64,000 bases of DNA from NCBI RefSeq assembly GCF_000524195.1, contig NW_020170383.1:1913758-1977757 (forward strand), in the 5' to 3' direction. A model generated the notes under the pieces. That model had not been told where the DNA came from. It saw only the letters and a program-made list of their open reading frames with translations, and searched no databases. The translations under genes were made by a program, and so were the position numbers. Below are positions 52,568 through 64,000 of the stretch, piece after piece; positions within the stretch are counted from its first letter, which is position 1, and every line of letters starts with the position of its first letter. This DNA is from Echinococcus granulosus (lineage: Eukaryota > Platyhelminthes > Cestoda > Cyclophyllidea > Taeniidae).

Positions 52568-54737
52568 GCTGACTTGTATTATCTGTGCCTAAGATTGGGC
52601 GCTTGAGCCTTTATAAATTTTAAAGGGTTATATTTGCTTGGTGGTGTGCGCGTCAAGTGGAGTTCATCAAAGCCCCAATCGAACCAATGAACAACCTTCG
52701 GATCTAATTAGTTAGGCCTTAATCACTAAGTAGAAATTCTGACTCCGTTTCTCCTCCAAATTTGGTGAAACGCTTATCCTCCTGCGCTATTCAACACTCT
52801 GCGCTTTGGTGGATTTTAGATTTTACTGAGTTACCTAGAAACATAAAAATTTCACTCCAAAGGATTATTTAAGTAAAAATTAACCTTTTCCTTGGTTCTG
52901 CATGTGCTCTCAAGCAAATGCAATCAATTGTCCTTTAATATCATGGCAACATTTTAGTTGAAAAATTGGTAGCTTCTAACAAAAGCCAGTGTAAATCACG
53001 CCTCGTACGGTAACTCCATCAGATAGGAACAATTTTAACCCACTGCTACTTTTGTACCTTTGCATGCCCTTTTGAAAGCCTTGTTAATTTTATGTGTAGG
53101 TGATCCCCTCAAAACTAATGCACTAAATTGCTGTTGTTGGGGTCCCATTTTGTAAAATCGTTGCATTATTATTGTCATTTAATATTTGTTAGATTTTGTT
53201 TTTATGCACGATGTTGAGCATCAATTTAATGTACGCTTTTATCTCCATGACTGTGCCGTTTAGTAATTAAGTCGAAAACCTGGTGTAAAACTTTTTGTCC
53301 ATATTCTGCGATGCCAACATCATTAAAAGTGGTCACAAAACAGGACGAGACTGTCAAATTTAATGCTCAATCAAGTTTTTATGCAGCATTCTTTTACCGT
53401 AACCCACTGATTTTCATGATTACGATTGAAAAGCTGAACACTTACCAGTTTATTTCAGTGGTTTCAAATAAGTCAGTTATCAAAGTGCTGAATAGATAAC
53501 CCGAAATTTCCTTTCACCTCCAGAGTTACAATAAACAAGATAGCACATCCTTTACTTTCAAAGACGAGGAACGAAGTTTTGTAAGTTAAAATATTGTTTT
53601 GGTAAAAAGGTTCCCATGTGCTCTCCTCTGAACGCAAACATACACTCCTACTTTTGCCTTTTTTCAACTTTCTCCAGCAGAGGGGCTCAAGACTTGAGCT
53701 TCTCCTCATGTGCGTGTTCCATTGAAAAGGACTTACTTAAACAAATTTACAATCTTTTAGGCTGGAATATGGCGCAGAATATAGGGAGTGGTATGAGCGT
53801 TGTACTGAGAAATACAATTAAGGGTTTTAACAATGCACACAGTACTTTGGAGAAATTCCGTGAATGCGACGTCGACGGTAGCCACACCAAAAACACAGCT
53901 TACAAGATGAGCTAAAACTACCTGGCACAGTGCATTTAGCGCCTTTTCCACTCAAATTGACAGGAAGAGCGTCATTGCTGAAAACAAGCCTCGTCTAATG
54001 GTCTGACTGCTTTTAAGTCAATGAAATCGGGCCTGTCACTACTGGAGCCAGTAAGCGCGCCTGACTGCAAGTCATCTATTCCCACAAAGTTAATACATGC
54101 GTAATTTGTGGATTTCCATATACTTACATATCTCAGTAGCGAATGTAATTATAGCAGCTGCTGACTATAAAGTTAGCGTTTTTAACTCCCTCCAGTATAG
54201 TTTTAATTGTGGAAGAAAGAGAAACTTATTCTGATCACTTTTGAAGGGGATTTGTTTTTATTGCCAGAAGGAAACCCATAGTTTGAAACTAACATGAATG
54301 TTTCTCTCTATTTCACGGTTACACTCAAACACTGAAATAGATGTTTTGCTGATAAATTGAAAACAAAAGAATCAGCCAAATTCATTTGATCGTGGTGCCA
54401 AAGGCTGTCTTTGATCTGCTGTAACGAGATCCTTTGGCATGAGTTTAAGTTTCTTTTCCTATTTGTGCACATGTCTTGCATTTGAAACTATGAAAACTCT
54501 TTGTTACTAAGGTCTTCACATTGTTTGTTAAATGCTTTCTCATGTTTGATTACGCGAAACTAAGGTTAACAGAATTTAGTTGGCAGCATCGATAGGCAAA
54601 AAGTAAAAGCGAATTGTACAAGCACATAGCTTTAAAAAGCATTAATTTTCCATTTAGCACAAAGCATGACGAGTGGAAAGGGGATTTTGGTGTCTTGTTT
54701 ATCATTAAGTGGTGGCGTCTCTCCAATGCAAAGGCAA
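52568..54737. other. 2.2-kb spacer between TAL-4 and TAL-5
   Basis: Holds the TAL-4 core promoter and the TAL-5 3' UTR. Open frames at 53473-53709 (minus), 53616-53915 (plus) and 53757-53951 (minus) show no TAL or other recognisable motifs. Confidence 0.5.
52608..52615 (-). promoter_or_regulatory. TATA box of TAL-4
   Basis: TATAAAGG on the minus strand, about 41 nt before the TAL-4 ATG, which would leave a very short 5' UTR. Confidence 0.5.
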
Positions 54738-56010
54738 TTAATGGCGTGACGACTTAATAGTGTCCGTTGAGTCTGGTACTTGGAAAGCTCCGTAGGTGAT
54801 GCCTTTGTGGTTGAACCAGAGGTTTGTCGAGACCCTATACTGACACAAGCCCCAATAGCCACCGTAGGCCTGGAATATATTCCATTCCTTTCCATAGAGC
54901 TTTTCGATACGCTTTTTTGCCCTGTAGAGCTTCTCCTGAGAGTTTAAAAGACGTATCATTTAGAAGCAAACAAACTTATGCTCACAAAAAACCAAGTTTG
55001 AACATCGTCCGAGCGTTTCACATGTGTAAAGCAAGGCGAAGTTAAAAAAAATAAATGTGCGAGTCAATTTCAGTCGGTGTTACCAGCGTGCATCTTTCGA
55101 AGGAAAGCGGCAAACTTTTTCGATTGGACTTATACATCTTCATAAGTGCTTTATTCGTTTACATTTTTGGTTTAAATAATCAGCAAGATGTTTAATCATG
55201 GGAATCCTCAAAAATCAGCTGCTGTATCTGCCAACATAAAGTAAATAATTCCTAATACTACTCTCCGGAAATTTTTACGACCGGATTTCCTATAAAGTGG
55301 ACTTTAATACTGATAGAATGACTGTCTATAAGCATAAAATAAATACCTTGGGTTGACCATCGTGTTTCATTTCCCCGAGAATGATGCTGATTATTGACTC
55401 TCGTTGATGTTGAGGCGCATCTGATTCAATAATGTGAACGTCCTTTAAGAAGGATCGTCTAAAATTGAGCTGTTTGGTTTATGACAGATGACATTTGAGA
55501 CAAGGGAAATGCTAATAAAGCTCACCGATTCGGGTAATAATTCAGTGCATTGCAGAGATCCCTTCGAGTGATATATCCGGTCTTTTTTGGGTCGAACTGG
55601 GCCATGTAACTCTAGTGGAGGAAGACACACGTAGGCGAACTCGAAATTTTAAGGGCAAAAACATTAAAATTACTTCTTGATTCTTTCATTTTAGTGGGAA
55701 GTTTCAAGTACAAAAACCCGATAAATGTAAGCTATTATACTCAACCTCGCAGTCAATACTGATGGTCTCCTAACTTGAAAAAGCAAACCGGGGAAAAAAA
55801 TTCACTTTAACAGTATCCTTTGGCATTCCCCATCGCAGGAGATGGTTCCGAAAATCTGCGGTTGAAACTCCTAAAATTCGAAAAAATAGCGAAATGACCG
55901 GATAGGGACTTTTACAGCTTAGAGTTATAAAACGCACTGTTAGTGGATTCATTCAACTCATCGAAGTATCGAAGAAGGGTGCTGCAATCTAAGTGTTCAG
56001 TTGAGCCCAT
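54738..56010 (-). CDS. TAL: TAL-5: tegument-allergen-like protein, 177 aa
   Basis: Exons: 55938-56010, 55806-55870, 55526-55611, 55347-55458, 54738-54935. Starts MGSTEHLDCSTLLRYFDEL; exon 2 FRNHLLRWGMPKDTVK. The EF loop DPKKTGYITRRD keeps Asp at 1 and 12 and Gly at 6, close to TAL-2 and TAL-6. The DLC part is the most divergent of the complete copies: SFLKDVHIIESDAPQHQRES, KLYGKEWNIFQAYGGYWGLC, then QYRVSTNLWFNHKGITYGAF, where others have HKPGSNLVF and VVYGVF. A short basic tail (DSTDTIKSSRH) follows. A splice acceptor (CTCTTACAG) lies 19 nt before the ATG. Confidence 0.9.
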
Positions 56011-57370
56011 GCGACTGAAGGTGCTTTAACTGTAAGAGTAATCTCCTTTAGGCAATTTTTCACAGATCTGTCTCTCACGCTTACAAACCAATCTTTATTA
56101 GCTTCCAGAAATCATGCCTGATTTCATTGGTGCTGCTGCTACCTTTCAAAGAAAAACTAAAGGTTGTGCTTTCATACAATGTTTAATTTCGTCTTATTAG
56201 GCAATCATTAGGTTTTTTCCGGTAACCAGTTCCTTTACGGGCTTTAGTACGCTAGCTAAATGTTAAAAAATGGCGTGTCACGGCAGGCTTTTTTAGATTA
56301 TCTTGTTAAGGATTAAGTGTTCTGCTGAAGAATTGCAGGAACACTCATTTTCTTAACAGAAATATTTAGACACTTTGGCGCCTCTAACCAAACTTTGCAT
56401 TGTATGGACAAATTTAACGCAAGTCGGAGGTGAGTAGCTACATTGTTTAACCACTGGGACTCTAAAGTCTCCACAACTTATCTTCCCACCCAAAAAGTGG
56501 CCCTCTAAACTTACCTATGGACTTTTGGTCCTTTTGTTTATTAATAATATATCTTTCTTTATTGTCATATCATTGAAGAGTTGGAGTGCCGAAAGTCACT
56601 CTAACTCGGTCACGTGTTTTGCGTGACTTGCATTTTCATTGATCATTGAATGACACCGATTGCAGGAGGTCCCTGCTCCAAGTAGGAATTACACTCTTCC
56701 GTGGATTAATAACAAATCAAGGATTTTTTTATCTTTATGGTTTCACCAAAGACGTGAAGTCCCTAAAGATTTTAGGCTTTAGTTTTGGGGCGATCCCCTC
56801 CTCGGCATCACTTTGAGGTGCGACTGACAATCCATAAATGCCCACTTAAGCGCCAGTTTCATTAAGCAGTTTTTATATCAATACAACCACAATTTTTGTC
56901 AAACTATTTATAGAAATCCAAGTGTCTGGCACGATTTGCAACATAAACTTGCTTACACTTGTATTTTTGTGCGTACTTATGCATAAACTATTCTTTTATA
57001 TTTATGTGATTTGATGATAATTCTACGTGGTACTTTATTGGATGTTTAGACGTCAATTAAACAAATCAGACGTTTATGCTGGATAGCATGGCAGTTAGGC
57101 AGCCATCAAAGCAATTTTTCAATAAACCCTAGTCAGGTAATGCAAGACACTGCTTTTACGTTTTCAACCCCCTACACGGATGATCTTCTAAACTTTCACT
57201 TTTGCATTCCCACATTCGATGAACAATCTTAACAATTTCCAAGTCTATGCAAAGTTTGTTAAAAATTCAAACAAAAGAGCCGCCTTGTTTTAAACGGAAT
57301 AGAAATGAACTCAAAAGGCGGTACTGGATTTTTATTGTAGCGTATTTGTGCATAACTTATGCTTGATTAA
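56011..57370. other. 1.4-kb spacer between TAL-5 and TAL-6
   Basis: No gene or repeat recognised; contains the TAL-5 upstream region and the TAL-6 poly(A) signal at 57331. Confidence 0.55.
57331..57336 (-). terminator. Putative poly(A) signal of TAL-6
   Basis: AATAAA on the minus strand, 35 nt past the TAL-6 stop codon. Confidence 0.6.
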
Positions 57371-58196
57371 TCAATGGTGATACCGATGACCACCTTCCAT
57401 AAAGTCACTGTCTGAGGGTGTTTGAAAAACGCCATATACAACACCGCGGTGGATAAACGTTAGGTTTGATCCGGGTTTGTGAGAGCACACTGCCCAGTAG
57501 CGTCCCTCGGCTATGAACACATTCCATCCAGTGCCGTAAAGAGCCTCTAGCTTCTTCTTGATCATCCTTAACTTCTCCTTTTGTTAGAAGATTGGAAAAA
57601 GAACGAAAGTCCTTCAAAATTAACTCAGCATTGATGCATTATGTGATATGGAGCTAATTTTAAATGATCTGCAGTATGAATGCAAAACGCCCAATTGTAT
57701 GATCCACCATGAGATGATCATGGTTATACCAGAAAGTTTACACATGCAAACCTTTTTAGGTTTCTTTGTAGCAAGGGTGGTCAAAATAATTTTGATGACA
57801 GATTCACGTTTACGCTGAGACATGTCGTTAGCAAGAACCTCAACGTCTCCCAAAAAACCTGGTCTACAAAGATCACATTCTGTTAGAACGCTTACTCGTT
57901 TGGATACCAACGGAGGGCATTACAGACGTCATCACGTCGCACAAAACCCGTTCCCTTGGGATCGAACATCGCAATATAATTCTAGATGGTGGGGATTAGG
58001 CGAATGAAGATATCTTGCCCTCGCTTTGTCTTTTGGAACTCCCCATTTAATGAGGTGGTGATAATATTCCTCCGTCGGAAGACCTGATAATGGTGAACAG
58101 CTATTAGAAGAGGAAAATGAATTTACGTGACTCTGATTCATTTATCTCGTCAAACAAATGCACAAGGAGATCTGCACCAGGTTCTTCAAACGTCAT
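57371..58196 (-). CDS. TAL: TAL-6: tegument-allergen-like protein, 179 aa, with a GC-AG intron
   Basis: Exons: 58127-58196, 58019-58083, 57896-57981, 57752-57863, 57371-57577. Starts MTFEEPGADLLVHLFDEIN; exon 2 YYHHLIKWGVPKDKAR. The EF loop DPKGTGFVRRDD keeps Asp 1, Gly 6 and Asp 12. The DLC part contains LGDVEVLANDMSQRKRES, ALYGTGWNVFIAEGRYWAVC, SNLTFIHRGVVYGVFQTP and a His-rich tail (GGHRYHH). The second intron (57982-58018) is 37 nt and begins GC rather than GT; it is accepted because it leaves exon 2 at 65 nt and exon 3 at 86 nt, as in the sister genes, and restores the frame. The last acceptor (AACAAAAG) is unusually poor in pyrimidines. An in-frame upstream start exists, but this ATG fits the family length. 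Confidence 0.9.
57982..58018 (-). other. 37-nt GC-AG intron of TAL-6
   Basis: Donor AGG|GCAAGA, acceptor CCATCTAG. Not a multiple of three, so retention would shift the frame. Phase 0, as for the same intron in all sister genes. Confidence 0.8.
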
Positions 58197-61100
58197 CCTC
58201 GGTGTAGTCGTTGCAGCGGTAAACTGATAACCTGTCTTGATGAAACATCGTTTAACAAATCTCTCCTTGTTGTTAGCTGAACACACCGATTCTATAGGTC
58301 AGGCATTAATTAAGTTTCGCTAGGCAGATGTCTCACCCTGTGTGAGTTTTGCAATGATGCATACCTACGCCTTCATTCTTTGCTTGGGAGAAGGCGATTT
58401 ACTAAGCTCTAGTCAAATCCGATGTTTTGGAGTTTTTTTTACACAGTCAATACATGGATGCTATCCACAGCAGGAAATAGCGATGCCACATTGTCAGACT
58501 CCTGTATCCCGTATTTAATTTCATTAAGATGCATATAGTGTTTAATTTCGCAACGATTAACCAGTTCAAATATGAAGTGAAATGCTTACATTGCATGTAA
58601 CTTGCGCTGTTTCATTGCCTGGGTAAAAAACGTATAAATGGCAGAAAGATTTTAGAGCATAAAATGAGCCTCATTTCCCACTTTAGTGCAGTTAAAGTAA
58701 CCAATCGCTCTATGGAAATACATCAATGCTCATTTCACCTCAGCAAAATGAAATGAAATTTTCGCTGACAGTTCTATATTGAATTTACATATAGGGTGTT
58801 GTGCGTTTTACGAATTAGCCGAACAACCTATCAAGTAATGACCGATCAGGAGGGCCCACGATCACATTTGCCTACTGGTAATGCTTAAATAAGTTGGTTT
58901 TCCTAATACTTAGCTCGAATTAAACGAAATTTTTTAAACATCTGCTCAATGATATAATTGGACAATGAGTTAAATGGATATTTTCCTAATAAAACTCTTG
59001 CATGCATACAATTACCAGTTCCAGCACACAAGCCTCCGATTTCACATTATATTATGGTCTCCACATCTTATGTAAACTCACGCATTGCCCTAATGATTGA
59101 CAGAAACGGCAACCACACCACCATATGAAAGTTTATGCAGCATCTCTAGGTCGTTCGAAAACTGTCTTAGTCCCTTACAGCACTACTTCACCGTAAAATG
59201 GCGGTCTATGCGATTTTGATTGAGGAAAGAACTTTCGTTCTTAATCCATGTATCCATGAGTATCAACACAGGGTCTATTAAAAGCTCATATCTGAAGGTA
59301 GTAACCCCATATTTTCATAAGAATAATAGTAATCACAAGCAACTTCATTATTTTTTGGGTCCAAGTGAGCAACCCTTTTTCTAGCATAGCAGCTGGACAT
59401 TATTCAAATAACGATTACTTTGTTCTGAACTAATACCCCCCGATGGTTATCCTATGCTCATTACGCAAGAAATAAATCGGTACTTTCCGTTGTCAACAGA
59501 TATCTTGAGGTCCATAAAAGTTAATGCCACGTATCACACGCTACATCATCAGTAAACACAAATGGCTTCCCGTATTCTATAAGCTCTACAATAGATTCCA
59601 CGTTTACTGGGTCAAATTTATGGGAATTTTCACATACCAGGTCTAGCATAAACTATCTTTGATGATTGAAAAAGCATCAGCATCAGGCTTAATTATTCCT
59701 TTATTGCAATACAACGTGCATCGCCTTCTGTGAATGAGGGTAATTATCAAAAATGCTATATAAGCATATGATTATCGCATAACTCCTCGAAATTCACTGG
59801 TGAAAATCACTGAGTAATCTTCGCACGCCACACCCAGGAGAATGGGTGCCTTTCAAATAGAGGGCAGTTTGGATAGTTGAACAGCATGTGCACCTGAGAA
59901 CGAAGCCTGATTAAGCACTGTTAGTCACAGTTTCTCTGCCGGTGAGCGTGCGCACGCATTCGGGTGCGAACTCTTGGCACATGGTCTGCTCTCTAATGCA
60001 ATTATGCTGACACTCGTGTGCACATAGCCATCAGTCTGGCACCTTGAGAGCCTTCGGCTAGGCGATCACTAGCAGAAGTGAGGGAGCTAAAACGTGTCTC
60101 CTGACGTGTGCAGTTATCATTAGTGCCCCATTGCGCATCAGTGACTCAACTGTGGTATAGGAAGACAACCTCCACCGTGTATGAAATGACAAAAATTCTG
60201 CATAGTTCCAACCATCTAGTGAGTTTAATATGTACAATTAGGTTGGCCTAGGCGCTTTATACCGTACATTCATTGTGAGCTCAGGTGCCATGTTGCAGTA
60301 AACCAAAAGCAAAGCTCAAATTTTTATAAACTCTCACAGACTTTAAGTATTCGGTGACTTTAGGCCAGAGATCAATTCGCTTCTCGGTAGTTAACGACAT
60401 GAACAACCCCATTAAATTCTTGCGAGAGCCTCTGGAAAGCAAACGTCAGTGGAAACCTGCATCACAACGTTTTAGTATTGCCTTGGAAGTGTTTTTGTTT
60501 TCTGAAAACACACTAAAACACTATGTTAGGCAGTCTTGTACTTTTATAATGCTTGGACATTATAGAATACATCTAGGTGAATTTCGTTGATTACGTAAAA
60601 CGTTGACGTTAAGATGCAGTATTTTTTAAACTTCTTAGGTCTGGTATTTTAAAAAACATCTCTACTATTAGAAAGATAAGCTCTACCTACAACCTTATTC
60701 ATCGATTAATTATAATTCAGTTGTTTATTCATGTCAACGACCTTATCTTAGCGAGGCATTTAAACATGTCGTGAAATCACATTAACGGGTTAAGTTAGAG
60801 CATAAAGATTATACGAATGCATGTGATTATTTTCACTTCACTTTTAATATTTGGATTAAGCACGTTTTTTGGACACAGTTTTTTAGGCATAAAGTTGAAT
60901 AATGGGCGAATAAAATCAAATTGGCAGTTTTGATAATGTATCATAAACCAGTCGAAAAATCTGCTTGCGCATAGCTGATAAGTATTTTGACTACTAAACT
61001 TTTTTACGAAGCAGCAGTATGCCCTTCTGTTGAATGCACACCACAAAATGAATTCTTCTCGGGAGGTTGTGCGTTTAGCATAATTATTAAATCTCATCAA

Positions 61101-63275
61101 GTCATATCCTTAGCGTAAATATGAGAAAACAGATTTATGGAACACTTACATACAAATGATTAACTAGAATGAGTCTCTTTTTAAGGCCAGAAGTGGTGGG
61201 CTCAATGTATGTATTTCCGAAAGACCTGTGGTCCCCAATGTTAGTATTACTTGCATGATACTCAAAGAATAACCATTAGTAAATATTACTTGACGTTTGC
61301 AATTGGTACCTAAAATGATTAATAGGCACCAAATTATGTTTCGTATAGGACGATAGCTTAATTATCCGTAAACAATTATCAACGCAGCGTGATTAATTGA
61401 AAGGGACATTTATTGGACCTTATGCATAACAAGGAAGATGATAACAAATTGAAATAATGTGTTGAAACGAAAAAAGTTAATCATACTGAATATAATTGCC
61501 AAATTTTAAGCTAAAAACCAATATTTGCAAATCATAAGAGAGAAGTAAATTCTACAGTAATTGTACTTTTGTAAACGGGTATGTATTTATTGCATTAAAG
61601 GGATAAAGTCATCTTGTTTCAAGTTTTATTTTACTACCGTCGGAGCAGAATAGGTCAGGGTAATGCACATCAAAGTAGCAAATACTTGGGTATTTTCATT
61701 GTATTTTACTTGGTGATATTATAATGTCGAGGATTTCAAAGTCGATATCTTTACGGTATAGATAGTTACGTGCCAATTTGGTGAGATGGTGTATAAGACT
61801 CAGACACTGGAAGTGTAGGCTTTATGAGAGAAATCTGTATGTATCACACCGGCAAAATTAAAAAATATTTGTCACTCTAAGATATTAGAACGTGGTCATA
61901 ATCCAATGAGCTAAGGCTGAACCAATTATGTCACTTTTCCTCAAAGATTTTGCAGGGTTTGTCAATGCAAGAGACCTCCTCCGAAAGTAGGTCGGCCTAC
62001 TTTAAGACAAGGGCACAAAAAATATAAAGTAAATAGCTTATTTAGGAAGGCTTTACCTGTTTTAACTCTGTATTAGATTACGACCTTTTACATTTATTCA
62101 TTTAGTATTCCTTTGGGCTATTTTCGAGAACAGATGGAATATGCGCTTTACACGATATTAATGATCTTAAAGGATATCGGAATAGAAAAGTTAGTATTCT
62201 TAAAGATTAAGCTCCTATTCAAATTTTCATCTACAAAAATCTGAGCTGTATAGTCTTGTATGGTTTTAATCTCGAAGTGTGTCAGTTCTATAAACTAAAT
62301 TATATTTACTAAAGTTTTCGTCCCATATGGAGTATTACTCATGGACTGTAACTTATTTACGAAGCCACAGGCAATTGAGTGATGGCTCATCATTGTTGCT
62401 TAGGCGTTGTTAGTATCTAGGTAAACCAAGATTTTATGATGATAATAATTTATATTGCTCGGTTTATAAGATAATTGTGAGTAAAATGATAGCATAATTT
62501 GAAACAACCACAGAAACGCGCACGTTCTGTAAAACAAAAGCACAAAAAAGTTGTAGTAAGTTTGAAACAGGCCTTTTTTATTTAAAACGATGGTAATTTT
62601 ATACCATAATCTTGTACTACTTTGCTGAGGGACCTTATGTTGGCGATTTTCGTGGAAGGCAGTCGGCACATCATCTCGCAAATTTCTCTTGCCCATCTGT
62701 TTCATTGCAAAGTACCCTAGGATTTGTTATTCTATAACTATTTGAGATCATTTGCAAACAATCCGAAGTTCCGACGCTGTCATGCATTTGAGAGCGAATT
62801 GTGATGGAATTGTTCGAAGCCTTGGCTTACATACCCTTAACTATGTGATTGAGTTCAAAGTGGTTTAATCAAGATTATGCATGTCATTTGACATCATTTT
62901 GATTATGATTCTATTCATAAATGATAATGCTGACGTAAAAATAGACATCCGTTTTGATTAAAGCTCTAGTGGTACGAAAAACTACTAAGATTATGGAAGT
63001 GTCTTTTCCTAATGCAGCAGTCGATTAGTAGCAAAACTATTGTTTATAATTTAATGGCTCCGTAAGTGTCTTTAATGCGCTTAACTTCCCCCTTGATAAA
63101 TCTGTCTATTCACCCTTATAGACGAAGGCCTATTTCATAAACGCCCTGCATGATCAACTTTGGAAGAACGAGAGTGAGGTCGACCTACAACCAAGCCATT
63201 GTTTTGCTGCGGTGAAGTGAGCCAAGAAAACGGACAAAGCTGGTTCTAAAAAGGTAAGTTGGAGGTCTACGGAAT
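58197..63275. other. 5-kb gene-poor gap inside the TAL array
   Basis: The longest interval without a gene in the window. No TAL exon (EKLVH, KWG, DPxxTG, DLC), transposon open frame, tandem repeat or RNA gene was recognised on either strand. Longest open frames (60354-60590 plus, 60795-61100 minus, 62400-62705 minus) look like chance. Contains the TAL-6 upstream region and the TAL-7 3' UTR. Confidence 0.55.
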
Positions 63276-64000
63276 TTAGCTGTACACGAGATAACCAGTA
63301 GATCCTTTGGTGTGGGCGTTCTGGGTGCTGTCAACTGCTTGGAAGATGTCATACATCATACCTTCGTACTCAAACACTAGATTTGTCCCAGGCTTGTAAG
63401 TCTTTAATGCCCAACATCCGGATCTTGCCATAAAGCAGTTCCAATTCGGACCAAATGCTTCATCTAGACGATTTTTAATGCCACGAATCTGAACCTAAAA
63501 GGTAAATTAAGTTCTAAATGCACAAATAAGTTTCTAATACTTGAAGAGCCATTAAGGTACCTACATTTTGAGAATCGGCTTTGGATATTTCCTCCTCTAC
63601 AATCATCAGCGTTCTTCTCATCACGTCCTCCGTTGTTTCGCAATACAGAATATTTGCTTTCTTCAGTATGTTGTACTTCCTGTTAGGATGGGGAGAAGTC
63701 TGCAATCATGTTGTGCCACATAAGCATTGTGTTTTGTGCGCTACGATACCTATGCTACTTTGTGCTACAGCTATTACTATCTGTAAATAAGCTTTAAATA
63801 ATTTGAGAATGTGAAGCCAATCTAACACAATTAACTGGAACTTGTATTCAGCAAAGCAACTGCCACTGTGGGCGTGTACAAAAAAGTTGGTTACCCTTTC
63901 GTAAATCCTGCTTTGAGTGTGGTGACAAGCCATGAATTCAAACCTCATGGCCATTTTGGCGATTTCACTTTTAATGGTCTACAATAACGATGTGTGAGAT
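63276..64000 (-). CDS. TAL: TAL-7: 3' part of a divergent tegument-allergen-like gene, runs off the window
   Basis: Two exons are clear: 63565-63679 (115 nt, homologous to the 112-nt exon 4) and 63276-63494 (DLC exon, 72 codons and stop). They encode ILKKANILYCETTEDVMRRT, then EAFGPNWNCFMARSGCWALK and KPGTNLVFEYEGMMYDIFQA, with a tail ending STGYLVYS. The GW/PNW and PGTNLVF core is kept, but VYGVF has become MYDIF. A possible EF-region segment at 63904-63978 (IKSEIAKMAMRFEFMACHH) has a good acceptor, but its donor phase does not match exon 4, so its assignment is open. Upstream exons lie beyond the window. Confidence 0.75.

Noticed and set aside
53473..53951. Open frames on both strands between TAL-4 and TAL-5, checked as a possible TAL remnant
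   Set aside because: None contains EKLVH, KWG, the DPxxTG loop or DLC core residues.
63904..63978. Candidate exon 3 of TAL-7
   Set aside because: Good acceptor and helical sequence, but the only usable donor leaves phase 0 while exon 4 requires phase 2, so it was not joined into the model.
1..64000. Transposons, CRISPR arrays, rRNA or tRNA genes, prokaryotic operons
   Set aside because: No transposase or reverse transcriptase frame, terminal repeats or spaced direct repeats were seen; the genes are clearly spliced eukaryotic genes. Divergent short elements or tRNAs could be missed by eye.

Overview
This is eukaryotic nuclear DNA, AT-rich, with spliced genes, GT-AG introns from about 37 nt to 2.6 kb and no recognisable transposon. 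It most likely comes from a parasitic flatworm. The main reason is a tandem array of tegument-allergen-like (TAL) genes, each coding for EF-hand helices followed by a dynein-light-chain domain; this combination is typical of trematodes and cestodes. The compact, repeat-poor layout and base composition would suit a cyclophyllidean tapeworm (for example a hymenolepidid), but that is inference. All gene models were assembled by hand from reading frames, splice sites, intron phase and comparison between paralogues.

Layout. (1) 1-12021, plus strand: MCTP-A, a multiple C2 domain and transmembrane region protein whose 5' end lies outside the window. (2) 12405-31243, minus strand: MCTP-B, a second complete MCTP gene of 22 exons and 1524 codons, facing MCTP-A tail to tail with 383 bp between the stop codons. 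Nine pairs of homologous exons have identical lengths, so the two are paralogues from an inverted duplication. (3) 33444-38535, plus strand: a complete 9-exon pyruvate kinase gene (558 aa), head to head with MCTP-B across 2.2 kb. (4) 39984 to the window end, minus strand: six complete TAL genes (TAL-1 to TAL-6, 166-189 aa) and the 3' end of a seventh. All six complete genes have five exons; exon 2 is always 65 nt, exon 4 always 112 nt, and the phases are the same.

Function. MCTPs are Ca2+-related membrane proteins of ER and vesicle membranes. TALs are Ca2+-binding or formerly Ca2+-binding proteins of the tegument and internal tissues. Pyruvate kinase is the last glycolytic enzyme. Nothing ties these three groups into one pathway; the window reads as an ordinary chromosomal segment with two local gene-family expansions. 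The most interesting signals are the diversification within those families: loss of Ca2+-ligand residues in C2 and EF-hand loops, a glycine-rich insertion inside a C2 domain and a cysteine-rich C-terminal extension in MCTP-B, a 72-nt stop-free in-frame intron in MCTP-A, and a 37-nt intron with a GC donor in TAL-6. I found no CRISPR array, rRNA, tRNA or transposon.
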